Below, piece by piece: positions 52,401 to 61,002 of a stretch of DNA of 64,000 nt. Source of the DNA: Phormidium tenue FACHB-1052 (GTDB lineage: Bacteria > Cyanobacteriota > Cyanobacteriia > Phormidesmidales > Phormidesmidaceae). Every line of letters starts with the position of its first letter. Position 1 is the first letter of the stretch. Location of the stretch: positions 1 to 64,000 of the forward strand of contig NZ_JACJQN010000023.1 of NCBI RefSeq assembly GCF_014696675.1, given 5' to 3'. The notes beneath the pieces were generated by a model. That model saw only the letters and a list, made by a program, of their open reading frames with translations, searched no databases and was not told the origin of the DNA. The translations under genes were made by a program, and so were the position numbers.

Positions 52401-53688
52401 CTTTAGGGGCCACCGCAGCCAGGTTCAATCAGTTACCTTTAGCCCGGTAGAGCCGATTTTGGCCAGCGCCAGCGGCGACTCTACAATCAAACTCTGGCAC
52501 ATCGAAACCGGCACGTTGCTCCGCACCCTGAATGGCCATACCAACCAGGTGCAGTCCATCGCCTTCAGTGCTGACGGTCAAACTCTGGCCAGCAGCAGCA
52601 ACGACGGTACGATTAAGCTCTGGCACTGCGCCACGGGTGAGGAGGTGCAATCGCTCCAGCCCGAGCGCCCCTACGAAGGTATGACCATTGCCGGAGTGCA
52701 AGGGCTTACTACCGGTCAGCTGGCGGTTCTCAAAGAATTAGGGGCCGTCGATCACGCCTCGCTCCCTGCACCAGCCCAACCCGCTGGGGGCGATTCGCCC
52801 TGGGAAACTGCCGTCAACTTTCCCAGCCACCTCACCGGCTACGATCCCACTCTGGGCTGGAGAGGGCCTGTCGCTGAGTCCTCAATTATCGGCGCAGCCT
52901 TGACCCCAGAGCCGCCAGAGGTGAGTGGAATCGCCTCAGACCTCGATTTCCCGGTGCCCAGTCTACAAATACAGCTCTTAAATAGCTTTAGCCTGCGCTA
53001 CGAAGGTGAGGCTGTGGCTGTCACTAATGAGCGATCGCAGGCCCTGCTGGCCTATCTGGTGCTTCATCCTCAAGGCCCCCACAGCCGCCAGCAGATGACC
53101 TACTACCTTTACCCAGATCTAGGTGAGGCCCAGGCCCGCACGGCCCTGCGCAAGAATCTTTACAACCTGCGGCAGGCACTGCCTGAGCCAGACTCGTTTT
53201 TGCACATTGAGGCTCAGGTGGTGCAGTGGAGACCAGAATCTAGCTTTAGCCTTGATGTGGCTGCCTTTGAAGCCGCCCTAGACCGCGCCGAGACTGCTCC
53301 GACCGAAGCCCGATCTAATCAGCAGCATGACCTGGAAGCGGCGATCGCCCACTATACCGGTGCCCTGCTGCCCCAGCTAGACTACGAATGGCTAACACAG
53401 GCCCGAGAACGCCTCCACCAGCGCTATCTGGAGGCACTAGCTCGGCTGCTTGATTTGCTTCAGCAGCAGCAGCAGTACCCCCAGGCTATTCGCTATGGCC
53501 AGTTGTTGCTGCAAACCGACCCCCTGCGCGAATCGACCTACCAAGCGCTGATGCAGCTTCACCGGCAGAATGGCGATCGCGCCACGGCCATTCAGATTTA
53601 CCACCAGTGCATGCAGGTCTTGCAGGATGAGTTGGGCCTTGACCCCAGCGCCGACACTCAACGGATTTACCAAACCCTGCTGCAATAG
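49495..53688 (+). CDS. STAND (NB-ARC) ATPase - 14 WD40 repeats - SARP/BTAD fusion
   Basis: The 1397-residue protein has four parts. An NB-ARC ATPase begins with VFFGRETEITTLSQWV and has Walker A GMGGMGKTS at 47-55 and CLLMLDNMETLL as Walker B. A short pentapeptide-like bridge (DFSYLSLRHAYLPHV) follows at about 430. Fourteen WD40 repeats (about 465-1065, LASGSSDRTIKLWD style) suggest two seven-bladed propellers. Finally, about 1157-1397, comes a winged-helix plus bacterial transcriptional activation (BTAD) domain: ALLAYLVLHPQGPHSRQQM and ARTALRKNLYNLRQAL, then TPR-like helices. The start is a TTG at 49495, since a stop lies 24 bases upstream in frame and no ATG intervenes. It is likely a signal-sensing switch that binds DNA. 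Confidence 0.9.
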   Translation: MENAHLIPLIDWGEAPDVSVFFGRETEITTLSQWVVDDSCRLVAVLGMGGMGKTSLTAKLIETLVESQSCAFERIIWRSLRHAPTLDELLEDLVGFVSGQRDTRGTLKQLLYWLRQSRCLLMLDNMETLLHEGERAGYFCDGYEDYGDLLQLVAETRHQSCVVLTSREKPAVVGTLEGSGLPVRSQLLAGSPEAAMALSEAKGLAGSTEEKRLLANRYGNSPLALKIVANSIQSLFDGEIAGFLAEDTVIFNGLQRLLDQQFRRLAELERTVMYWLAINRDWTSISELVADIQPAVSRPQLLEALESLRGRSLIETQAGRYSQQPVVMEYVSDRLIEQITHELASADLVLFLRHALIKTTVNDYLRDSQLRLILQPIARQFSQAFSAEAAQEQQILLLLTVLRRCEAQMPGYGGGNLINLCSHLGVDLTGYDFSYLSLRHAYLPHVTLHRVNFTQSQFIDAVFSQTFSSILSIAYSPDRTLLAAGDSSGDLRVWRLTDDQLLLTISGHTDWVKAMAFSPDGHYLASGGDDAMIHLWDVATGQLMQTLSGHTNYVQAIAFHPQGWLASGSHDGTIKFWDTHAGQVLQTLPGHRSPVRAVAFSPDGSYLASGSSDRTIKLWDSATAACLATLEGHSDRVWTLAWHPDGKTLASGSSDTTIRLWDVATHTCYQILTGHSHPVLAVDFNADGDLLASSSAGQTIKLWQIPSGTCLRTLQDHHDWVWALAFNHQQLASGGDDQTLKFWDVQTGQCLKTLRGFTNQIFSVAFHPHQPWLVSGSLDGLVRLWHRQTGETLATLVGHRLWVRATRFSPDGRTLASSSTDKTIRLWDVSAIAQPQRERISQILRGHTDSVRSLAWEPTSQRLASGSADGTIRLWQVKTGQCLRVISGHTNTIRSVAWNPVQPLLASAGDDETLRLWDTETGQQIRLLQGHDKWLLSVAWHPNGQWLASGSADQTIRLWDSDSGELLQIFRGHRSQVQSVTFSPVEPILASASGDSTIKLWHIETGTLLRTLNGHTNQVQSIAFSADGQTLASSSNDGTIKLWHCATGEEVQSLQPERPYEGMTIAGVQGLTTGQLAVLKELGAVDHASLPAPAQPAGGDSPWETAVNFPSHLTGYDPTLGWRGPVAESSIIGAALTPEPPEVSGIASDLDFPVPSLQIQLLNSFSLRYEGEAVAVTNERSQALLAYLVLHPQGPHSRQQMTYYLYPDLGEAQARTALRKNLYNLRQALPEPDSFLHIEAQVVQWRPESSFSLDVAAFEAALDRAETAPTEARSNQQHDLEAAIAHYTGALLPQLDYEWLTQARERLHQRYLEALARLLDLLQQQQQYPQAIRYGQLLLQTDPLRESTYQALMQLHRQNGDRATAIQIYHQCMQVLQDELGLDPSADTQRIYQTLLQ

Positions 53689-53989
53689 GCTAGCTCCACA
53701 GCTATACCCATCGCTCCATGGCTTGGTAATTAGGAGCTTCTGAAAACGTTCCAATGTGGGGACATTTAGATTTTGCAACATTCCGACTGAACTGTCTGGA
53801 TTGAACTGGTGACGGCGAAACGCCCTTTTGCCAATACATTTACCCCTAGTTCAACTGATAGAACGCTGCTGGAACGCTTTGGAACGGTTTAGTAACGCCT
53901 CGACCTTTAGGGTAGAACCAACCTGATAGATGACTCAGTTCGATAGCTACACCTGAACTGACTTATTTAGCCCCCAAGGAGCCAAATTT
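53689..53989. promoter_or_regulatory. Leader of the repeat-peptide gene
   Basis: No gene is seen. A ribosome-binding site CAAGGAGCC lies about ten bases before the next ATG. The region should contain that gene's promoter, but no clear box can be named. Confidence 0.4.
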
Positions 53990-54346
53990 ATGAAACGTTT
54001 TGCACTGTCTATACTCGCTGCCTCTGCTGCTGCGATCGCGATTGTTCCCATTGCCTATGCGGTTGACTTCGATCAGCTGCGCCGCGAAAACCTCGAGAAA
54101 AGTGCCGTTGATTTCGACCGCATTCGTCGCGAGAACCTGAACAAATCTAACGCGGTTAACTTTGATCAGCTGCGCCGGGAAAACCTCGAGAAAAGTGCGG
54201 TTGATTTCGATCGCATCCGTCGCGAAAACCTAGATAAGTCCAACGTGGTCGATTTTGATCGGCTGCGGCAGGAAAACCTTGAAAAAAGCACCGTCAATTT
54301 TTATGGACTGCAGCGAGGAAATCTAGGACTCGTCTTCACTTACTAA
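53990..54346 (+). CDS. Exported peptide made of ~16-residue tandem repeats
   Basis: The 118-residue protein has a signal peptide (MKRFALSILAASAAAIAIVP, cleaved after about AYA at residue 24). The mature part is six near-identical units of 15-16 residues such as VDFDQLRRENLEKSA and VDFDRIRRENLNKSNA, alternating in two subtypes to give a 31-residue higher-order repeat. The units are charged and probably helical. I do not recognise the family. The ATG at 53990 follows CAAGGAGCC. It is probably periplasmic or secreted. Confidence 0.8.
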   Translation: MKRFALSILAASAAAIAIVPIAYAVDFDQLRRENLEKSAVDFDRIRRENLNKSNAVNFDQLRRENLEKSAVDFDRIRRENLDKSNVVDFDRLRQENLEKSTVNFYGLQRGNLGLVFTY

Positions 54347-54517
54347 GTTGTGGTTCTGTAGATGACCCATGGCCTAAGCAGCGTCCCCACCTCCTGGCTG
54401 GGGGCACTGCTGATCTCCAACCTTACCGCGTAAGTTCAGAACGAGTATTTCAAAAAACTTGGTACCAGAATCCCCAACCAGCACTGTGGGGCAACAACTA
54501 TTCCGGAGAACTATCCG

Positions 54518-55156
54518 ATGAAGAACACAAACTCTGAATTCAAAATTATGGGTCTGAACCATGTCGCGCTGGTATGCAGAGACATGCAGCGCACGGTCGA
54601 TTTTTACACCCAGGTGCTGGGTATGAAGCTTGCCATAGCTTTTGACCTCCCGGCAGGTATGGGACAGCACTTTTTCTTTGACATAGGCGAAAACGAATAC
54701 CTGGCATTTTTTTGGTTCACCGAAGCCGCTGAACGACAAGCTGGGATTTCAAATCCTCGCGGAAACCTCAGCTTAGAAACTGCTTTGAACGATCCTATTT
54801 CCGTAACCTCATCCCACGGTTCGATGAATCATTTTGCCTTCAATATTCCTGTGAAAAAAATCGAAGAATATCGGCAAAAGCTGATTGAAAAGGGTGTTGA
54901 GGTTAGCCCGGTCATGCACCATGACAACTCGCCGATGCAGACATCGGAGGAGATCAATGAACATACCTGGATTAGCTCTATCTATTTTAAAGATCCAGAC
55001 GGCATCATGCTTGAATTTGCCGGTTGGCATCGAGATATAGACCCGATATATGGGGATACCGCAAATTGCAAGGCTGCAACCCCAGCGCAGATTGAAACCT
55101 ATCGAGCAGTAGGTAGAGCCTTTGCGAAACAGATGGAAGCAGCAAAAACTGCTTAA
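54518..55156 (+). CDS. VOC-superfamily dioxygenase/glyoxalase-like protein
   Basis: The 212-residue protein has two beta-alpha-beta-beta-beta modules: MGLNHVALVCRDMQRTVDFY supplies the first metal His, SSHGSMNHFAFNIPVKKIEE the second, and IYFKDPDGIMLEFAGW the Glu. These three ligands fit a type I extradiol dioxygenase or glyoxalase. The substrate is unknown. It sits alone on the plus strand just before the RTX genes. Confidence 0.9.
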   Translation: MKNTNSEFKIMGLNHVALVCRDMQRTVDFYTQVLGMKLAIAFDLPAGMGQHFFFDIGENEYLAFFWFTEAAERQAGISNPRGNLSLETALNDPISVTSSHGSMNHFAFNIPVKKIEEYRQKLIEKGVEVSPVMHHDNSPMQTSEEINEHTWISSIYFKDPDGIMLEFAGWHRDIDPIYGDTANCKAATPAQIETYRAVGRAFAKQMEAAKTA

Positions 55157-55263
55157 AAAAGTAACTCCGTTGAGAGCGTATTTAGAGTTCGGAGAATCCC
55201 CCATTTTCTGCATGCGCACCCAACATTGATGGCTTTTCATTCATACAACAGGGAAATTTGATC

Positions 55264-57309
55264 ATGGTACTTATTACGGGTAGCAACGACAGCGACTTTG
55301 GCACCTCTGGCCTGGGCGATCTGCTCGGCACCGATGAGGCCGACACAGTTTTTGGATTGGATGGTGACGACCTGATCGCCAGCCTCGGCGGCAACGATAC
55401 GCTGGTAGCTGGTGCCGGTGATGATTCGGTTTTCGGCGGCGATGGCGACGACCTAGCCTTCTTAGGCGATGGTGACGACCTCTTTGGTTGGAACCCCGGC
55501 GAAGACAATGACACCATCGAAGGCGGCAACGGCTACGACACTATGCTCTTCAACGGGGCCAATGTTGATGAGCAGATTGACATGTCTGCCGTGGGCGAGC
55601 GGCTGCGCTTTTTCCGTGACATAGCCAACGTGGTGATGGATACGAACGACCTGGAGCAGGTGGACTTCAACGCCCTGGGTGGAGCCGATACCATTACCAT
55701 CAACGACCTGACGGGCACTGACGTCAAGCAGATCAACCTCAATCTGGCCGCCGCTGGCTCAACTGCCGGGGATGGGGCCACCGATACCGTTATTCTCAAT
55801 GGCTCAGGTAATGGCGATGCCGTCAAGGTCAGCGGGGTTGCTGGTAAAACCACTGTCAAAGGCCTAGCCGCTCAGGTTGACATTACGGGCGGCGATGGCG
55901 ATCGCGATCGCCTCGTCATCAACCCGCTGTCGGGGTTAGATGAGGTCACCATTGATGACCTGACCGGGGCCGGGTTGCAGACCGTCGAAGTTAACCTGGC
56001 TGCCCTGGGCTCGACCGCCGGGGATGGCGCACCCGATCTCATTACCCTCAACGCCTCTAATCGAGATGATGTTTTGAATATCAGCGGGGTTCCAGGCAGC
56101 GTTACGGTTTCAGGATTAGGGGCGGAGGTCAAAATCTTGGGGGCCGATCTGGGGAGCGATCCGCTGGTCGTCAATGGCCTGGCTGGTGACGATACCATTG
56201 ATGCCACCAATCTCTCCGCCGGATCGATGCAGCTTCTGCTAGATGGTGGCAAAGGGGATGATCTGCTGATTGGCGGCGCTGAAGACGATACGCTGCTGGG
56301 CGGCGACGGCAACGACTTCGTCGATGGCAAGCGCGGCGACGACAAAGCTTTTCTGGGCGCTGGTAACGATGCGTTTCTCTGGAACCCTGGAGAGGGAAAC
56401 GACACCATCGATGGCGGCACGGGTTATGACACGATGCTCTTCAACGGCTCCGGTGCCAATGAAACCATCGACATGCTAGCCAACGGCGAGCGATTCACCT
56501 TCCTGCGCAATGTCGGTGCCGTGGTGATGGATACCATCAACTTGGAGCAGGTAGACTTCCGAGCCTTTGGGGGAGCCGATACCATCAATATCAATGACCT
56601 GACCGGCACCGATATTGAGCAAATCAACCTAAATTTGGGCATTGCGGGCACTGCTGGGGGCGATGGCGAAATCGACACCATTACCGTCGCGGGTTCAGAC
56701 CGTAACGATGTCATTCGCATCGCCAACTCAGGTCACGATGTATTGGTCTCTGGGCTAACCGCCGACGTTTCGATCTTTCGGGCCGATGCCAGCGATCGCC
56801 TGCTGGTATTCGGCGGTGACGGCAACGATCAAATCAAAGCCGACCACCTCGGTTTAGACCGCATGCAGCTCACCATCGACGGGGGCGCAGGCCACGATCA
56901 CCTCGTCGGCAGCGTCAACAGCGACACTCTGCTCGGTGGATGGGGCGACGATACCCTGATCGGTGGCAAGGGGGCAGATACCCTGACGGGGAACGAGGGC
57001 AGCGACTCCTTCCGCTTTGACCACTTAGATCAGGCGGGCGACACCATTACTGACTTTGTCGTTGCTGACGATCAGATTCTGATTCGGGCGGCGGGCTTTG
57101 GCGGTGGGCTAAATGCCGGTGCGGCAATTTCAGCCAATCAGTTTGTGTTGGGTGCCGCCGCCGCCGATGGCAGCGATCGGTTCATCTACAACAACACCTC
57201 CGGCGAGCTGTTCTTTGACCGCGATGGCACCGGCAGCCATACCCAGGTGCTACTGGCCACCCTAAGCGGTGCGCCGACAATTAGCAACGCCGACATTGTT
57301 GTGGTTTAA
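55264..57309 (+). CDS. RTX-type calcium-binding secreted protein
   Basis: The 681-residue acidic protein is made of hemolysin-type calcium-binding nonapeptides (GGxGxDxLx): LDGDDLIASLGGNDTLVAGA and GDDSVFGGDGDDLAFLGDGD near the start, GGKGDDLLIGGAEDDTLLGG in the middle, and SDTLLGGWGDDTLIGGKGAD near residue 565. Between them are longer beta-rich units, each containing ADTITINDLTGTDVKQINL-type sequence, present at least twice. The C-terminal ~85 residues (ADQILIRAAGFGGGLNAG to SNADIVVV) are the module found at the end of many cyanobacterial RTX proteins and would guide type I secretion. ATG 55264 is used; a TTG six bases upstream is possible. Confidence 0.88.
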   Translation: MVLITGSNDSDFGTSGLGDLLGTDEADTVFGLDGDDLIASLGGNDTLVAGAGDDSVFGGDGDDLAFLGDGDDLFGWNPGEDNDTIEGGNGYDTMLFNGANVDEQIDMSAVGERLRFFRDIANVVMDTNDLEQVDFNALGGADTITINDLTGTDVKQINLNLAAAGSTAGDGATDTVILNGSGNGDAVKVSGVAGKTTVKGLAAQVDITGGDGDRDRLVINPLSGLDEVTIDDLTGAGLQTVEVNLAALGSTAGDGAPDLITLNASNRDDVLNISGVPGSVTVSGLGAEVKILGADLGSDPLVVNGLAGDDTIDATNLSAGSMQLLLDGGKGDDLLIGGAEDDTLLGGDGNDFVDGKRGDDKAFLGAGNDAFLWNPGEGNDTIDGGTGYDTMLFNGSGANETIDMLANGERFTFLRNVGAVVMDTINLEQVDFRAFGGADTININDLTGTDIEQINLNLGIAGTAGGDGEIDTITVAGSDRNDVIRIANSGHDVLVSGLTADVSIFRADASDRLLVFGGDGNDQIKADHLGLDRMQLTIDGGAGHDHLVGSVNSDTLLGGWGDDTLIGGKGADTLTGNEGSDSFRFDHLDQAGDTITDFVVADDQILIRAAGFGGGLNAGAAISANQFVLGAAAADGSDRFIYNNTSGELFFDRDGTGSHTQVLLATLSGAPTISNADIVVV

Positions 57310-57397
57310 GCCACCTTGGTTCATGCCGGGGGCATAGCTCCCAGCATGAACCTCCTAACAGAAGATGAATTTTGAATACAGACAAAAGGAGACCCCG

Positions 57398-59065
57398 ATG
57401 GCCCCCACCATCTATGCAGAAATGCACACCCAATCAGTTGTGCTGGCCGTAGAAGCTAATGATGTCAGTCCTGAACTTGTTCAGCAGGATTTATACTTCG
57501 GTCGCAATATCGCTGGTGGCGGTAAAGTGTCAGAGGCCGATTTTCAGGCGTTTATTAATGCCGAAATTACCCCGCGATTCCCCGACGGGCTGACGGTCTA
57601 TGATGCCAATGGGCAGCTCCTAGACAGCACCGATAGCCTAATTCAAGAACCCAGCCAGGTGGTTACCCTCATCTTTGAGAATACCCTAGAGAACCAGGCA
57701 GAAATCGATCAAATTATCGAAGCCTACAAGCAGCAATTTCAGCAGGAATCAATTTTAGAAGTCGTCAATGCCGATCATATCAAGGTCGGGTTTAATGAAG
57801 CAGACGACCTGATTGAGAATGACCCGATTCCAGAGGTGATTCAACAAGATCTGTACTTTGGGCGCAATATTGCTGGAAGTGGAAAAGTCTCAGAGGCCGA
57901 ATTTCAGGCGTTTATTGATGCCGAAATTACCCCACGATTCCCGAATGGGCTAACGGTCTACGCTGCCGATGGGCAGTTCTTAGATAGCGCCGGGATTTTA
58001 ATACAAGAACCCAGCCAAGTGGTCTCGCTTATCTTTGAAGATACGGTAGAAAATGAGCAGAGCATTGATCAGCTTATTGCTGCCTACAAGCAGCAGTTCC
58101 AGCAAGAATCGGTTTTAGAGATCGTCAACGAAGCCGTTAAAGTAGGCTTCGGCCAATCGGAAGATCTGATCGACAACGATCCGATTCCAGAGCTGATTCA
58201 ACAAGATCTGTACTTTGGCCGCAACATTGCCGGGGGTGGCGAAGTCTCAGAGGCAGCCTTTCAGCAGTTCTTAGATCAGGAGATTACCCCGCGATTTCCC
58301 GATGGTCTCACAGTTTATGATGCTGATGGACAGTTTCTCGACAGCACAAATACTCTGGTTAAAGAGCCTAGCAAAGTTGTCTCGCTCATCTTTGAAGATA
58401 CCGTAGAAAATGAAGCAGCGATCGATCAAATTATCCAGGCCTACAAGCAACAATTTCAGCAGGAGTCGGTTTTACAGGTTGTTGACGAAGATATTCAGGT
58501 TGCCTTCGACACTGACACAATCTTTCTAGGCGATCTAAACAATAAATTCGACGGGTTTGAAGACTCCGACGGCATCATTGATGGCCAGGGCGGCAACGAT
58601 CGCATCCGAGGCTTAAGTGGAGATGACCTGCTTCGCGGAGGGATAGGTCACGATTGGCTCAGTGGCAATGATGGCGATGATATTTTGCTTGGAGAAGACG
58701 GCAACGACATCCTAATTAGCGGTAAAGGAATCGACACGTTAACCGGTGGCGAGGGGCATGATTCATTCCGCTTTAACAATTTGCATCAAGGGGGCGACAT
58801 CATCACTGATTTTGCTACCCAAAGCGATCGCATCTTAATTCGAGCAGCAGGTTTTAATTGCGAATTAAAAGCTGGTGCCCCCATTTCCCCAGATCAATTT
58901 AGCTTGGGCATAGCCGCTACCGACTGCAAAGACCGCTTTATTTATAACCCTCTATCGGGAGAATTATTCTTTAACCCCGAGGGTAATGGCTGCCAAGCCC
59001 AAGTGCTGCTAGCCACGCTGAGCGGTGCACCCGATCTGAGTAATGCAAACATCGTTGTGGTTTAG
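57398..59065 (+). CDS. Three tandem DUF3574 domains with RTX C-terminus
   Basis: The 555-residue protein holds three copies of a ~119-residue unit, each beginning PELVQQDLYFGRNIAGGGKV or a close variant and containing the DUF3574 core EITPRFPDGLTVYDANGQ followed by EPSQVVTLIFE and YKQQFQQES. They start at residues about 25, 144 and 263. RTX nonapeptides follow (GGNDRIRGLSGDDLLRGGIG, about 395-455) and the same C-terminal secretion module as the previous gene ends the protein. The ATG at 57398 is preceded by AAAAGGAGA, which decides it over an in-frame ATG at 57365. DUF3574 has no settled function. Confidence 0.88.
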   Translation: MAPTIYAEMHTQSVVLAVEANDVSPELVQQDLYFGRNIAGGGKVSEADFQAFINAEITPRFPDGLTVYDANGQLLDSTDSLIQEPSQVVTLIFENTLENQAEIDQIIEAYKQQFQQESILEVVNADHIKVGFNEADDLIENDPIPEVIQQDLYFGRNIAGSGKVSEAEFQAFIDAEITPRFPNGLTVYAADGQFLDSAGILIQEPSQVVSLIFEDTVENEQSIDQLIAAYKQQFQQESVLEIVNEAVKVGFGQSEDLIDNDPIPELIQQDLYFGRNIAGGGEVSEAAFQQFLDQEITPRFPDGLTVYDADGQFLDSTNTLVKEPSKVVSLIFEDTVENEAAIDQIIQAYKQQFQQESVLQVVDEDIQVAFDTDTIFLGDLNNKFDGFEDSDGIIDGQGGNDRIRGLSGDDLLRGGIGHDWLSGNDGDDILLGEDGNDILISGKGIDTLTGGEGHDSFRFNNLHQGGDIITDFATQSDRILIRAAGFNCELKAGAPISPDQFSLGIAATDCKDRFIYNPLSGELFFNPEGNGCQAQVLLATLSGAPDLSNANIVVV

Positions 59066-59166
59066 GCGATCGCGGGGTAGAGGTTAATGTGCCATCCTGC
59101 CCTAAGAAAGACAGTTTTAAGCCATCCCCTAGCCACTAACATCCCCTAACTAGAAGAGTAACCACC

Positions 59167-59670
59167 GTGATTCACCACATTTCAATTGATGCTCAAGAGC
59201 CCCTGCGGGTTGCTAGTGCCTTAGCCGATATCTGGAAAGGCGAGGTCTATAAGTTTCTGGTTCCCGATAGTTTTCTAGTCATGCCCTTTAACAACTTTGG
59301 TACCCACATTGTGGTGTTCAAGCAAGGGGATATCTGGGTTCCGGGACCTGACACCCAAGGGGCCAAAATTCGTCAGACTTCACCAGCTCAGTTTGTGGCT
59401 TCCCATGCTGCTATTTCGGTGCCTACTACCTCCAAGCAAATTGAGCAGATTGGGCAGCGCGAGGGATGGCGGGTGCTTGCTCGTATCCGAGGCGATGTTG
59501 TTCCCTTCAGCGTAGTTGAATTTTGGGCCGAAAATCGCATCCTATTTGAGTTTATGCCACCAGAGTTTGTGCCCCAGTACTTGGAAGCTATGCAGCCCGA
59601 GTCGATTCGAAAAATGATGGGCCAGCCCATTTATTTTATGGCAGACAATACTCAAGCTGCATCAGCATAA
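59167..59670 (+). CDS. VOC-like hypothetical protein
   Basis: The 167-residue protein starts at GTG (MIHHISIDAQEPLRVASALA...) and shows the first half of a VOC fold, MIHHISIDA with a His at the metal position, then GTHIVVFKQGDIWVPG and SHAAISVPTTSKQIEQIG. A late segment VVEFWAENRILFEFMPPE has Glu residues in the right place for the third ligand. The fit is weaker than for the 54518 gene. Neighbours are small detoxification-type genes. Confidence 0.65.
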   Translation: MIHHISIDAQEPLRVASALADIWKGEVYKFLVPDSFLVMPFNNFGTHIVVFKQGDIWVPGPDTQGAKIRQTSPAQFVASHAAISVPTTSKQIEQIGQREGWRVLARIRGDVVPFSVVEFWAENRILFEFMPPEFVPQYLEAMQPESIRKMMGQPIYFMADNTQAASA

Positions 59671-59792
59671 ACTGGCTGTTCAAATCTTTCTGAAAAGTCA
59701 AATCTGACTAGAAATTCTCACTTTGAAGAAGTTCTAGTCAGCACAATTATAGTCCAGTTGTTTATCAGAGCGGGATTCGCTTTATAGCCACC

Positions 59793-60473
59793 ATGAATAA
59801 TTTACCGCTAGAGCTAGTTAGTCATTATTTCTGTCCTTTTGTACAACGTGCGGTCATTTTACTGCTTGAGAAGGAGATTCCCTATCAGTTAACCCATATC
59901 GATTTGGCCAACAAGCCCGATTGGTTTCTTGAAATTTCTCCCTTGGGGAAAGTTCCTGTGCTGAAATTGGGATCTGAAGTGCTGTTTGAATCGTCTGTTA
60001 TTTGCGAGTACTTAGACGAAGTTACACCAGGCTCACTGCATCCCCAAGATTCTCTCGAAAAAGCAAAGCACCGCGCCTGGATTGAATTCGCCTCCAGTAC
60101 CCTTGTAGTCATGTATGACTTCTTAAATGCACATACAGAAAAGGTTTTTGAGCAAAAGCACCAAGAGCTAATGGGTAAGCTGACATGGATCGAGAGAAGC
60201 CTGAATACACCTTATTTTGGGGGTAAGAGTTTCTCACTGGTAGATGCCGCCTTTGCACCCATGTTTTACTACTTCGACGCCCTTGATGAGATTGCTGACT
60301 TTGGCCTAGCAAAGGCTCCAAAGGTGAATGATTGGAGACAAATTCTACAGTCACATCCTTCTGTTCAGCGTGCTTTTTCTGAAGATTATTCTCAGAAACT
60401 GCTGCTGTTGTTAGATCAGCGCGACTCACATTTATCCAGATTGGCACAGCAATCTAAGGTTCTAAGCAAATAA
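59793..60473 (+). CDS. Glutathione S-transferase
   Basis: The 226-residue protein has the thioredoxin-like N-terminal domain with LVSHYFCPFVQRAVILLLEK, in which the CPF cysteine marks an omega/lambda-like, thiol-transferase type of GST, and the glutathione-binding SPLGKVPVLKLGSEVLFESS with the ES pair. The helical C-terminal domain begins HPQDSLEKAKHRAWIEF. It is likely to conjugate or reduce small electrophiles or to act as a dehydroascorbate-reductase-like enzyme. The GNAT gene follows four bases after its stop. Confidence 0.92.
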   Translation: MNNLPLELVSHYFCPFVQRAVILLLEKEIPYQLTHIDLANKPDWFLEISPLGKVPVLKLGSEVLFESSVICEYLDEVTPGSLHPQDSLEKAKHRAWIEFASSTLVVMYDFLNAHTEKVFEQKHQELMGKLTWIERSLNTPYFGGKSFSLVDAAFAPMFYYFDALDEIADFGLAKAPKVNDWRQILQSHPSVQRAFSEDYSQKLLLLLDQRDSHLSRLAQQSKVLSK

Positions 60474-60477
60474 GCCA

Positions 60478-61002
60478 ATGATTGAAACTAAAAACCTCCA
60501 GCTACATGCCGTCAAGCAGATTCACATAGAACTTTTTTGGCGCAATAGGGATGAGCTCGCAACTCTCCTACAGACCGCCCTACCTACGGATTGGCCACAT
60601 TTTCCGCATGCCTTCTCTCTTAGTGAAAACAAGCCTGCCGACTCCAGCTTAGGGTTGCCTCACTGGCGCGGATATTTCTTTATCTGGCCAGCCGGTAGAA
60701 TACTGGTCGGCAATGGGGGATTTAAAGGCCCTCCCAGCCAATTAGGGACGGTGGAAATTGGGTACGAAATTGCCCCCGAGTATTGGAATCGCGGATTTGC
60801 GACCGAGGCAGCCCAGGGAATGATTGATTACGCTTTTGCGCAAAGCGAAGTGCAAACGGTTATAGCCCATACCCTGGCAGAAAAAAATGCCTCAAATCGT
60901 GTACTGCAAAAAGTAGGCATGGAGTATAGCACTGAGGTAGATAACCCCAATTTAGGCAAAATACACCGTTGGCAGATCAGCAGAAAGGAATGTACGCCAT
61001 GA
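60478..61002 (+). CDS. GNAT-family acetyltransferase (RimJ/RimL-like)
   Basis: The 174-residue protein has the GNAT core, with a beta strand and acetyl-CoA loop in TVEIGYEIAPEYWNRGFATE (about 102-121) followed by AAQGMIDYAF and the helix VIAHTLAEKNASNRVLQKVG. This arrangement matches RimJ/RimL-type N-acetyltransferases. The substrate cannot be named. The stop overlaps the ATG of the DUF924 gene by four bases (ATGA), so they are co-translated. Confidence 0.9.
   Translation: MIETKNLQLHAVKQIHIELFWRNRDELATLLQTALPTDWPHFPHAFSLSENKPADSSLGLPHWRGYFFIWPAGRILVGNGGFKGPPSQLGTVEIGYEIAPEYWNRGFATEAAQGMIDYAFAQSEVQTVIAHTLAEKNASNRVLQKVGMEYSTEVDNPNLGKIHRWQISRKECTP

Noticed and set aside
50900-52650. DNA tandem repeat
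   Set aside because: The periodicity comes from coding 14 WD40 blades; the DNA units are diverged.
53990-54346. CRISPR-like array from the ~93-bp repeats
   Set aside because: The repeats are in frame, code for a repeated peptide after a signal sequence and have no unique spacers.
55300-57000. DNA tandem repeat
   Set aside because: The repetition comes from RTX nonapeptide codons in one open frame.
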